Of a DNA stretch of 64,000 bases, positions 17,932 to 26,384 are shown one piece after another. The DNA is from Mucilaginibacter lacusdianchii (GTDB lineage Bacteria; Bacteroidota; Bacteroidia; Sphingobacteriales; Sphingobacteriaceae), in assembly GCF_009770985.1 (NCBI RefSeq), contig NZ_WSRW01000005.1:1-64000 (forward strand), in the 5' to 3' direction. The stretch's first letter is position 1; each line of letters starts with the position of its first letter. The notes under the pieces were generated by a model. The model was given only the letters and a program-made list of their open reading frames with translations. It ran no database searches and was not told the origin of the DNA. Position numbers and translations under genes: made by a program.

Positions 17932-19149
17932 ATGAGCAGAATTCGCATTCAAAATGTCGGTCCGGTTAGGGAAGGTTATCGGTCTAATGATGGGTGGCTT
18001 GACATCAGCAACATGACGGTCTTTATTGGTAATCAAGGGTCAGGGAAAAGTACAGTGGCAAAACTGATCTCTACGATGTCCTGGATTGAAAAGGCCTTGG
18101 TCAGGGGGGACTTTGGAAGCCAGGGACTTGACGCGCGGCAATTCAGAAGTCATGTCAGTTATCAGAATATCGAGCACTATCTCCGTCCGGATTCCATTAT
18201 AGAGTACGAAGGGAGAGCTTATTTTATTTCTTATGTCCGTGGCGAAGTTACTTTTCAAAAAAATGAAGAGAACGGTTATGCTTTCCCCAAGATCATGTAT
18301 GTTCCTTCCGAGCGTAATTTCCTGAGTTCTGTGAGAAATGTTGATGTTTTGAAAGGCCTGCCCTCCACGCTTTATACTTTCTCGGATGAATTCATCGCTG
18401 CCTTGGAAAGCCTCAGTGGGCAGGTGGATCTTCCTGTAAATGACGCGAAGTTTGAATACCAAGAACTTACCCGGACCTCCTATATCAGCGGAAGCGATTA
18501 CCAAATCAACCTGACCCAGGCATCAAGTGGCTTTCAGTCATTCGTGCCTTTATATGTAGTTTCACACTATCTGGCGACTTCTCTTAACAAGAAAACAAGT
18601 CAGTCCACACAAGATCTGAGCATAGAAGAAAGTAAGCGGATCCGGCGCGAAATTGAAGATCTGTTCGCTAATCCGAACATCTCGGATGAAGTCAGGAAAG
18701 CGTCGCTCGAATATCTCTCAAGCCGTTTCAGTTATTCCTCTTTTGTCAATATCGTCGAGGAACCAGAACAAAACTTGTTCCCGTCCTCCCAGCAGCAGGT
18801 GTTGAACAGTTTGATTCGCTTTAAAAATATGCATGAACAGAATAAATTGGTGGTGACAACACATAGTCCCTATATCATCAATTTCCTGAGTATTGCGATC
18901 CAGGCAGGCTCATTGCTGAAAAGAGATATCCCAACAGAATTATTGGATAAAATCAAGCGGGTGGTACCTATAGAGTCCACCTTGAAAGCAGAGGAGGTGG
19001 CTGTGTATCAGTTTGATGAGCAAAGGGGAAGCATTTGTGATCTGCCGAACTTTGAAGGAATTCCTTCCGACAAAAATTATCTTAACCAGTTTTTATCAGC
19101 CGGTAACGAGGCATTTGATACTTTACTGGAGATTGAGCAGGAGCTATGA
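17932..19149 (+). CDS. AAA-family ATPase (OLD/AAA_21-like, no Toprim)
   Basis: A 405-aa ABC/SMC-type ATPase. Walker A is GNQGSGKST (residues 33-41). Walker B and signature-side motifs are VEEPEQNLFP (about 275-284), and the H-loop region is TTHSPYI (about 309-315). The family includes OLD nucleases and the ATPase halves of several two-gene defence systems, but here there is no C-terminal Toprim domain. ATG 17932 is chosen because it follows GAGAGGA by a few bases and the earlier ATG lies within the operator. It overlaps the next gene by 4 bp (ATGA), so the two are coupled. Confidence 0.8.
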   Translation: MSRIRIQNVGPVREGYRSNDGWLDISNMTVFIGNQGSGKSTVAKLISTMSWIEKALVRGDFGSQGLDARQFRSHVSYQNIEHYLRPDSIIEYEGRAYFISYVRGEVTFQKNEENGYAFPKIMYVPSERNFLSSVRNVDVLKGLPSTLYTFSDEFIAALESLSGQVDLPVNDAKFEYQELTRTSYISGSDYQINLTQASSGFQSFVPLYVVSHYLATSLNKKTSQSTQDLSIEESKRIRREIEDLFANPNISDEVRKASLEYLSSRFSYSSFVNIVEEPEQNLFPSSQQQVLNSLIRFKNMHEQNKLVVTTHSPYIINFLSIAIQAGSLLKRDIPTELLDKIKRVVPIESTLKAEEVAVYQFDEQRGSICDLPNFEGIPSDKNYLNQFLSAGNEAFDTLLEIEQEL

Positions 19150-19646
19150 ACATTGAATTCCTGACTTCCGAATGCAGGGAAGCAGCTCGTCATGATGAGG
19201 TTTTTGGTCTCTGCGACGACCAGAATAACACCAAGGCTTACAGTGATACGGAACACCCCGATCAGTGGATCGCCACCATTCTTAATCCAGATCACGTAGC
19301 TGTTGTCTTTACACCTCTGGATCATTGCATCAAAGCATTCAAGGAAGGCACTAAGGATGAGGAAAGTCTATGTGACGGCATGCTGACAACTGCATTGTGC
19401 CTTTACCTGGTTGAGCTAAAAGACCGAATGCATGCGGGATGGCAGCAGAAATCGACCGATCAGCTGGTTAATACTATTCAATTACTTCGTGCGAATCACG
19501 ATCTAGCACCTTTTCGGTACAAAAAAGCATATCAATGTAATAAGCGGTTCTTGTCTTTCAAGGTGATCGATAATGAAGAAAATCTTCGGTTTTTCCGGAC
19601 CTATGGATTCCGGATGGATAAACAAGGTGAAATTCCGGTGAAATGA
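19146..19646 (+). CDS. Partner protein of the AAA ATPase (166 aa)
   Basis: A 166-aa soluble protein translated by 4-bp overlap with the ATPase gene. Notable segments are GLCDDQNNTKAYSDTEH and FTPLDHCIKAF; clustered Asp, Asn and His residues could be catalytic. It is not an HNH protein of the PtuB type and not a DUF4435 protein as in PARIS. It is best described as the unknown effector or partner of a two-gene defence-like cassette. Role inferred from operon structure only. Confidence 0.7.
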   Translation: MNIEFLTSECREAARHDEVFGLCDDQNNTKAYSDTEHPDQWIATILNPDHVAVVFTPLDHCIKAFKEGTKDEESLCDGMLTTALCLYLVELKDRMHAGWQQKSTDQLVNTIQLLRANHDLAPFRYKKAYQCNKRFLSFKVIDNEENLRFFRTYGFRMDKQGEIPVK

Positions 19647-20022
19647 TGATTTAGTACTCATTGAATCTCTTTTCCACATTTACGCGCAACTTCAATCCAG
19701 AAATGGCGGTCTTCGATTACGATAGTTAAGTCCTCAAACTCAACTTTACGGCTTATGAAGACCTGGCAAATACGAGATCATGGACGCTTTTTGTATTTAT
19801 GAACGATAGATCCATTCCCATTTGTTTAAATTCCTTTTGCGTTATTCGAATTTTCCTTTTACTTTCGAAAAGGAATCGAGCGCCCCAGTTGTGAGTGACT
19901 GAAACGCGAGATAAATCAATAACCGACAAGTCAAACAGCAAATTTTTGTTAAATCGCTGGCATGGTTGTCATTAAACACTCTCGACGACTGAAAAGTCCA
20001 GCAGCTATTAACAAGGGTTGCT
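19647..20022. other. 376-bp gap without a supported gene
   Basis: Only short opposite-strand frames (for example about 62 codons at 19753-19941) with no family resemblance. The promoter of the 214-aa gene presumably lies at the right end. Confidence 0.35.
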
Positions 20023-20667
20023 ATGAAACTTGAAATTACCAAAACTTGCGCGGATTCCTTACGCGCCTTCACTCAAAACAATTACGGCATTCAATTAAAA
20101 TCCTCACATGCACATGAGCTTGTGTCAGCGTATTTTGGCTACAAGTCGCGTGCCGCGCTGATCGCGGACAAACAATGTCCTATTAGTAATCTACCGGATG
20201 CGGAGATCATCATTCTAAACCCCGCAACATCTCTGGTTGATCAACGCCTTTTATCCCTGGAAAACCTTCCGTCAGAACTTCCGTCCAGCAATATACTTGC
20301 GAAAGGCGTTTACGCACCTATCATCGCCGATGAACAATTTTCAGGGAGAGTATGGACAGGCTTTCAGGACCTAGCATTGACGCTTGTAGAGGAACGTGCA
20401 AAGGAGTTCAGGATGTTTGGAAAGAACATAAGAGAAATGGACTGGATTTCTCATGTTGATTTACAAACGATTCAATCCGGTGTCCGGATGTCCGTGATAT
20501 TTGATTACCCAACCAATACGAATAATCCGCAAAGGTATTCCAAAGTAGAGATAGAGCTTTCCCGAGTCGCGGGTGGTATAGGTTATACAAAGCTTGAGGT
20601 CAAGCCTACTTTTTACTACGGGCATATGGCCGACCCAAATTTCCGGCTAAAACACGGTATTGATTAA
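20023..20667 (+). CDS. Uncharacterised protein with SHAHELV-type N-terminal domain (214 aa)
   Basis: A 214-aa soluble protein. The first 50 residues, with NYGIQLKSSHAHELVSAYFG then YKSRAALIAD, look like a small helical module that recurs at the start of various mobile-element proteins. The remainder is alpha/beta with no catalytic motif. It is a monocistronic gene followed by a stem-loop terminator. I do not know its function; location suggests defence or regulation. Confidence 0.65.
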   Translation: MKLEITKTCADSLRAFTQNNYGIQLKSSHAHELVSAYFGYKSRAALIADKQCPISNLPDAEIIILNPATSLVDQRLLSLENLPSELPSSNILAKGVYAPIIADEQFSGRVWTGFQDLALTLVEERAKEFRMFGKNIREMDWISHVDLQTIQSGVRMSVIFDYPTNTNNPQRYSKVEIELSRVAGGIGYTKLEVKPTFYYGHMADPNFRLKHGID

Positions 20668-20691
20668 TTGTCGCGAGAAATTGAAAATCCA

Positions 20692-20745
20692 CCTACCTCT
20701 ATACAACGAAAATTTTTGGCTATCAGAGGTAGGCGGTTATTTTTG
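20692..20745 (+). terminator. Stem-loop with T-rich tail after the 214-aa gene
   Basis: CCTACCTCT (20692-20700) pairs perfectly with AGAGGTAGG (20725-20733) across a 24-nt AT-rich loop. It is followed by the T-rich tract TTATTTTTGTTATTT. It begins 24 bp after the stop of the 214-aa gene, so rho-independent termination is likely. Confidence 0.6.
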
Positions 20746-20866
20746 TTATTTGGAAAATCTATTGCAGATGATATAATGCTTCGTTTCCGTGCTTCTTAAT
20801 GTGGAAGCTCGTGAGTGAGCGGCTTTAACCCATTATCATTCAATGGAACGGATGCTTCTATTTGTT

Positions 20867-20874
20867 TACTTTTG
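20867..20874 (+). promoter_or_regulatory. Candidate -7 box upstream of the 92-aa gene
   Basis: TACTTTTG matches TAnnTTTG and ends 21 bp before ATG 20896. A clear TTG at the -33 position is not present, so support is moderate. Its position favours ATG 20896 as the start rather than the upstream GTG 20815, which lies before the box. Confidence 0.45.
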
Positions 20875-20895
20875 CAGGGACAACAATTGCATGCG

Positions 20896-21174
20896 ATGGA
20901 AAATCACACAATTCATCTTGCCGGTAGAATAGATCAAATCGTCAGGGACTACTTTGCTGTCAACCGAAAGGTAGATATCGAGCTGGCTAAAAATTTGATG
21001 CCGCTCTTTATTATGAAAGGCATTTTTGCAAAAGACCACAGGGCAGGAAAACCGATAAGAGATTTTATCCGCCTACTTGACGAAAATGATGCTTTACACC
21101 TGATACCCTACTGTAAAGTCATACGGAAGGCGAAAAACCGTAACTGGTATTTCGAGCGTGCTTCAGGGAATTAG
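20896..21174 (+). CDS. Small uncharacterised protein (92 aa)
   Basis: A 92-aa basic helical protein beginning MENHTIHLAGRIDQIVRD and ending with WYFERASGN. No known domain. Start chosen from the -7 box just upstream. Its last 4 bp overlap the 3' end of the converging DUF262/DUF1524 gene. It may be a small DNA-binding or accessory protein; nothing in the sequence proves this. Confidence 0.6.
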   Translation: MENHTIHLAGRIDQIVRDYFAVNRKVDIELAKNLMPLFIMKGIFAKDHRAGKPIRDFIRLLDENDALHLIPYCKVIRKAKNRNWYFERASGN

Positions 21175-23125
21175 ATCGAAATATTTAAGTATTGTCTCAA
21201 TAACTCGATCATGTCATGGCGGTGCTTATTGCATAGGTCGTCATTCCAGTGAGGGCTTCTATAAATGATGTCTAATTTTAATGATTCCAGTTTCCCATCC
21301 TCTTTTTTATTAAGGAATTGTTTACGCTTGACGTTGTATTCTTTGTTGCCAAATTCGGAATTGATGCTTCGGGTAACCAATGCAAGGTTACCGAAAGTAT
21401 CCAGATACGTGGAACTGACGCCATTAAAATCCTGAGGCAGGCGTTTCTGCGGTGACACATGTTCTATCGAGTTTTTTGCAGTGAAACGGAAGTTACTCCA
21501 ATCCTGATGGTCTGTCCGTTTTAGAAACCATAAGACAAATTCCAGTTTATAAAACCAGTAATGTGCAAAACCTGTTCCATCAGCATTCATTAAAATTTCC
21601 AGCCTGAATTCCGGAGCAGGGGAGGGAATCTTTGCATCCAGTAATTGCCAGGTCCGAATGCCAGCGTCTTCTTCTTTCTTCCCTGTACTGTACAGGTAGT
21701 TGTCCAACTTGCGAAGATAACGATAGTGCGCTCCTTCATCATTGGATTTAAGCATTTCCATCAACATAGGTGTCAACCAGTATTGCGTGGTTATCTGTTG
21801 GGTATGGTAAAGCATGCTTTGTAAAAGTGCAAAGTCTTCGACTTCCTTTGTTTTCTCACGCAGATGAAAATAGGTTTTACTGCCATAGTCCCTGTTTTTC
21901 CTCACCAGCCTTTTGAGCAAGTGGACCTCTTCATTGGGAGCGATCGTCACCCATTTGATGATATGCCGGTCAAAGCAGACCCGCACTTCGAACAATAGCC
22001 TAAGAAAGTCCAATGCCTCTTCCTCGTTCATCTCCTTCAGAGTGGCCTTGAAACTCTGCAGCAGTTCCTTTTCGTTGATCCGCGTGATATCTTCCTTGCC
22101 ACGGCGTTTGCGATGGATTCGTAAGGTGTGTTGCAGCAACTGCGGGAAAGATAATATGCTCCTGACGGCTTCGAAAGCGTCTTCCGTCGTTTCGGGATGC
22201 TCTTCAAACTCCACCTTACGCTTTTGTGAAATGTGCTTGGGCTTGTAGCTGTCAATGATTTCGGAAAGCCTTAAGGGCTTGGCAGAGATATCCTCTTCGC
22301 TCATCATGCTTAAGATTTGATTGAAGTCATACCGGCCTGTTCCCTCATGGTAGAATTTCGCGACGGAAGAACCTGCTTCCAGTCGTAACGCTCGTTCCAC
22401 GTATGTATTCATGTCGGCACAGGCATCCCAAAGCTTGCCGTAATTGATCCGCAACGTTTTACTGCGCACAATCTTACTAAGCAGAGAGGCTTTCAGGATC
22501 TCATGGTGCTGTAGCTGCATCCCCCGATTATTTATCACCTCGAAAAGCTTATTCAGATGTGCTGAATTTGGCACTAAAGAAACAATCAACTTGACTCGGT
22601 GACATACAAAGTTTCGGAAATCACTAAGGCGTCGCTGTCTGCCGCAAATTTCTTCTCAATGAAGCCCTGTATCTGTATCTTGGCTTCAACAATTCTTGCC
22701 AAGCTGCCATACTCGATGTTCTCATCCATTGCCGGCGTGATGGTCTTATTGTTCAGAGATGCTTCAAAGTAGGCTTTGACCTCCTCCCGGATGGAAAATC
22801 TGAGCCTTGACTGTTTGCCTAAAGAAGTAAATTCGCTCAGTTCACCACCAAGAATAAGGCTGAGCAGCCACAATGTGGTAAAACGTTGCTGCCCGTCGAT
22901 CAGGTCATAGCAGTCCTCGTCGTCTGATTTTTTTACAATGAGCACGCTGCCCAGATAGAAAAGATTCCTATCCTCTTTACACGCCTGAAAAAAATCTGTC
23001 AGCAGCATATTGACTTGTTCATGGGTCCAAACGTACAATCTTTGGTACCGGGGAATGTTAAATACCGCCTTGGAACCAATGATGTCCTTGACCGAAACTA
23101 AAGTGGAATGAACGCTATTTTTCAT
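21171..23125 (-). pseudogene. DUF262/DUF1524 (GmrSD-like) gene interrupted by a frameshift
   Basis: Two overlapping frames together give one complete GmrSD-like protein of about 650 aa. The first (23125-22586) holds the DUF262 start, with IPRYQRLYVW and the nucleotide motif DGQQRFTTL, and ends in TGA at 22586. The second (from 22589) resumes with the rest of DUF262, KLFEVINNRGMQLQHHEILK. It continues to the DUF1524 HNH-like nuclease end EHVSPQKRLP...FGNLAL. The break falls in the middle of the DUF262 fold, where intact relatives read straight through, so a 1-base deletion is the simplest explanation. The family restricts modified phage DNA. Sequencing error or recoding cannot be excluded. The ATG overlaps the upstream DUF262 gene by 11 bp. 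Confidence 0.75.
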
Positions 23126-24536
23126 GAAGCCAATGTTTGCGGTATGTGAAATCTGATTTTTTCTTCTGGAAATAGGCGACGACTCTGTTGCGGTAACGAC
23201 CGCGAACGTTGTCATCACTTAACTTCCTAATACCTTTGTAGACCGCTTCTTTTTCAGGTATTGACGTAATAAAGTCAAATATTTCTACGGGACTGTAGGC
23301 ATAAGCAATAACATCAAGTAAATTATGAGCGGGACTCTTGAGTAAAAGTTGTGCGGATTCCTTTTTAATCAACTTTTGCCCCATACGGATGCTTCCAATC
23401 AAATAGTCCAGGTGATAGGCAAATTTGAGGATGCGGTCATCTTCAAAATTATCAAAGTACATCATGACGGCCAGCTTAAACAGATTCCGAAGATAAACGG
23501 ACATGTCTTCCGAATACACCTTATTGTAAAATCGAAAAAGCTCATGAAGGGCTTCGCTTCGGTTTTCATTCGGTTCAAAAAGTAAGCTGTGGAGGCTGTT
23601 GTATTTTTGGGTATAATGAAAGAAATGCAAACCTTTGAAGATGGGCTGACGCAGATTGAAGGGGAAAAATTCCGGATTGCTGCTGATAAGGCTGCTGGTG
23701 ATGTTTTCAAACGATCCATCCTCGGCATACCTTCGGCTGACGGCCCTGCGGTTATACACGTTTGCAAAAAGCGGGTATTCATTCCGGTGTGCCGCATTTT
23801 CCGTTTGTTCCTGAAAAGTGGCAAGCACCCGGGGTTTATTTTCAAAGGCAACATTCTTGCTTCGCCAGGTGCGCGCGCGATACAAATACCTGTAGAAGAG
23901 CTCATGCAAGAAGTTTTCCTTTTTTTTTCTGCCGGCCGCTTTTTCCCATAATACGGCGCAACGTTCCTGCAAGCTTTCCGAAGAAATTTCCCGTAGGTGA
24001 TATGCTTTCAAAAAGTCGGTCGCATCAAGCCCGATCCCCCGGTTGTTCTGGGTGTCGAAAAACTGGAAAGAATCGTCTTGAGAGTAGGTTATCACCTGCG
24101 TAAACTCCAGTTTTCGGAAAATGTCTTTTGCTGCCAGACGGTCTAGCAGCGCTTTTTGATCTTTGGCGAAGTCAGCGGTTTCCTTGATGGCCTTGAACGA
24201 CAAATGTGATTTGAATTCGATGTCCTGTTTGGATGAAAGGGTCTCCTCAACGGTTTTCTTGAGAATTAATAAGGTAGTTATACGTTGCTGTCCATCGATT
24301 ATTTCGTAGGCTTTCTCTTTATGGTCATAAAAAAATAAGACAGATCCCATGTAATAGGGAGATGAAGAATTTTGGGTGAGGAAGTAGTCTTCCAAGTCAG
24401 CAAGCAGTTCTGCAGTTTTCGCTTTTCCCCATTCGTAAGGCCGCTGATATTCGGGAATAATAATCTTGTCTTTGCCGGCAAAAATGCCAGGAAGGCTGGT
24501 TACATTAACTCTTATTGGTCTGGCCGGAGCACTCAT
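23115..24536 (-). CDS. DUF262 family protein (GmrSD-like, first of a pair)
   Basis: A 473-aa protein with a complete DUF262 (ParB/Srx-like) domain. It shows IPEYQRPYEW near residue 27, the nucleotide-binding DGQQRITTL near residue 83, and FFDTQNNRGIGLDATDFLKAY near residue 160. The C-terminal half is helical, and I do not see an intact DUF1524 HNH motif. The protein may therefore lack the nuclease end or carry a divergent one. It overlaps the following DUF262/DUF1524 gene by 11 bp, making a two-gene operon. Such pairs may work as a complex; role in restricting modified DNA is inferred from the family. Confidence 0.8.
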   Translation of the reverse strand: MSAPARPIRVNVTSLPGIFAGKDKIIIPEYQRPYEWGKAKTAELLADLEDYFLTQNSSSPYYMGSVLFFYDHKEKAYEIIDGQQRITTLLILKKTVEETLSSKQDIEFKSHLSFKAIKETADFAKDQKALLDRLAAKDIFRKLEFTQVITYSQDDSFQFFDTQNNRGIGLDATDFLKAYHLREISSESLQERCAVLWEKAAGRKKKENFLHELFYRYLYRARTWRSKNVAFENKPRVLATFQEQTENAAHRNEYPLFANVYNRRAVSRRYAEDGSFENITSSLISSNPEFFPFNLRQPIFKGLHFFHYTQKYNSLHSLLFEPNENRSEALHELFRFYNKVYSEDMSVYLRNLFKLAVMMYFDNFEDDRILKFAYHLDYLIGSIRMGQKLIKKESAQLLLKSPAHNLLDVIAYAYSPVEIFDFITSIPEKEAVYKGIRKLSDDNVRGRYRNRVVAYFQKKKSDFTYRKHWLHEK

Positions 24537-25008
24537 GAATTTGTGTCAGTTTAAGATGCGCAGTGGTAACGCGATGAAGATAGTTTTTACCTGCATTACC
24601 CGCAATATAAATGTGTCATTGGCTGGGTAGTCACCTGATGAATTTGCGGCCTCGGCAGCACCTATTGAATGATTTTAATTATGGCTGTTCCTAGTTTTTT
24701 CTAATCAGCTCCTGCACCCCAACCATCATCCAGACCCGAGTTCTTTTGCTGTACGGCCTTGCAAGGACACTGTAATACGTTGTTTTTCACAACAGCTCGA
24801 ATCTTTCCGCCGCATGCGCTGTAGGAATGAGCTAATTCCCTCGGCGGTATCAAGACTCGTCACAGTTTCTTTATGAGTGATAATCTTGTTATCTGATTGC
24901 ACTGCGAGATGCTTACTTAGGTAATGTTATCTAACACAGGGTCTTTAGACAAGCTATTCTACACTTTTGTCACGCGTACCGATTGACTTGATTTATTATG
25001 ATTGCCGC
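24537..25008. other. 472-bp gap without a supported gene
   Basis: No reading frame of convincing length on either strand. It separates the DUF262 pair (minus strand, starting at 24536) from the 3' end of the GIY-YIG gene, and so should carry the promoter of the DUF262 operon. No clear TAnnTTTG box was identified. Confidence 0.35.
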
Positions 25009-25446
25009 TCATCGTCGATTGCCTCGTGGTTGGTAGGCCGCAATCATAAACTGTTCCAGAATCAGCGTAAGGCGTTCATGACTAAGCTGATCGCGAATTT
25101 CCCCTTGAAACATAGAATAGACCTCGCCAAAATTGTAAAGGCTAGTTTTGACGGCAGGGTGCTGTTCTCTCAATAACTGGTAAAGATAACTGTTGCCGGC
25201 AGCCTTCAACTGGCACTCCCTGCGAAGCCGTACATTGAAATTACCCCAAATTCCTTCTTTGGAAGTTTGTCCCACGTACAATATGATGTTATTAGCATGA
25301 TGAATATAGACGCCGGAATCTTTTATATAAGTACCCAGTTGCCTACCGTACCAGCTCTCGTTTTCGGCAGCAATACTTAATGGGATACCCTTTGCAAAGA
25401 TTTCTTCTTTTGCAGGAATAGCAATTTCGATCTGCATGATTTGCAT
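25009..25446 (-). CDS. GIY-YIG nuclease superfamily protein
   Basis: A 145-aa protein with GVYI at residues 45-48 and LYVGQT at 56-61, the two halves of the GIY-YIG motif. Conserved arginines follow in NVRLRRE (about 71-77), and a late ILEQFMIAAYQP supplies the Glu expected of the metal site. GIY-YIG enzymes cut DNA. The protein is almost all catalytic domain, with a short N-terminal extension that may recognise a partner. It lies on the same strand 218 bp downstream of the PP2C gene that ends the MADS-like operon, so it could be an accessory nuclease or an independent gene. Confidence 0.75.
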   Translation of the reverse strand: MQIMQIEIAIPAKEEIFAKGIPLSIAAENESWYGRQLGTYIKDSGVYIHHANNIILYVGQTSKEGIWGNFNVRLRRECQLKAAGNSYLYQLLREQHPAVKTSLYNFGEVYSMFQGEIRDQLSHERLTLILEQFMIAAYQPRGNRR

Positions 25447-25664
25447 GAATAAATGTTTGAATAAAAGTATTATACGACGGCAGGTTAAGTTAAATGCTTA
25501 GTCATCTATAGGGCGAGCAGGGTCGAATCACCTTCGAGTTTTTACACAGGCGCCAAGCCAAAACAGCTGAATAAATTCCGTTGCTCACCCTATGAGCAGC
25601 AACCCCGTTAAGTTCAGTGAGAAGAACCCAGAAGCCTGTCCAAGGGACTGGCGAACCAATCTCT

Positions 25665-26384
25665 TTAAATGTTCGCCACCGTTTGGCTGGAGAGTAATCC
25701 CAAAGAGAAATTATCAGCAGCCTCGTGCAGAAGCCTTGTTTTCAATACCTCTAGCAACGTTTCCTCATGGTTCTCTTGGATCATCGTTTCTAGTTGCAGT
25801 CCGTCCCACAAATCATGAACGCCGTCCGTGCAAACTATGATGAGGTCGGAGTGCGGAGAAAAGACCGTCTCGTGAAAATCCGCTGCAGCTGATTTACTGT
25901 CTCCGCTTATAGATCGGGTCACGACATGCTTATAGCGCGAGAGTCGTTCTGCAGCCGTGATGGAACCGCTTTGGCGCAACTCATTCGCCAGAGTATGTGC
26001 ACTGGATTCGAATATCAGCTTGCCGCCTCTAAAATGAAATATTTTAACGTCGCCCACCCAGTAGAAGAGGGCTTGGCGGTCCTTTAAGATGACGCCTCCG
26101 AGGGCGGCACCCATTTGGATAGATCGCTCTGCATTTTTTTGCCGGATTGCCAAATTTGACTTATTGATTGCTTTTTGAATATGATAAGCACCAATCGTTG
26201 AGACAGTGGATAAATATGTTTCCATGTTTTCTGCAATCATTCGGGCGGCTAGATCTCCATTTCCGTAACCGCCCATGCCGTCGATGATCGAAAAAAAGTA
26301 GGTATTTTGCTCAAAAAAACGTTCTAGGACCAAGTCTTCATTAGTCTGCCGTTTCCCCTTATGTGATATCTGTTGTGCCCTCAT
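25665..26384 (-). CDS. PP2C-type serine/threonine phosphatase
   Basis: A 239-aa PPM/PP2C phosphatase of bacterial type. Metal-binding motifs are NED (residues 15-17), DGMGGYGNG (35-43), CTDGVHDLWD (about 188-197) and the terminal DNFSLGLL. All key Asp residues appear present, so it should be active. It removes phosphate from Ser/Thr. ATG 26384 overlaps the stop of the MAD8-like gene by 4 bp, so it is the last gene of the operon that also encodes the MAD6-like kinase. The obvious inference is that it reverses that kinase's phosphorylation. The described MADS gene set as I know it (mad1-mad8) does not include this gene. Confidence 0.88.
   Translation of the reverse strand: MRAQQISHKGKRQTNEDLVLERFFEQNTYFFSIIDGMGGYGNGDLAARMIAENMETYLSTVSTIGAYHIQKAINKSNLAIRQKNAERSIQMGAALGGVILKDRQALFYWVGDVKIFHFRGGKLIFESSAHTLANELRQSGSITAAERLSRYKHVVTRSISGDSKSAAADFHETVFSPHSDLIIVCTDGVHDLWDGLQLETMIQENHEETLLEVLKTRLLHEAADNFSLGLLSSQTVANI

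Noticed and set aside
17932..19646. Septu or PARIS system
   Set aside because: The partner protein has no HNH motif and does not look like DUF4435.
22586..22589. Programmed frameshift site in the DUF262/DUF1524 gene
   Set aside because: No slippery heptamer or downstream pseudoknot is evident, so mutation or sequencing error is more likely.
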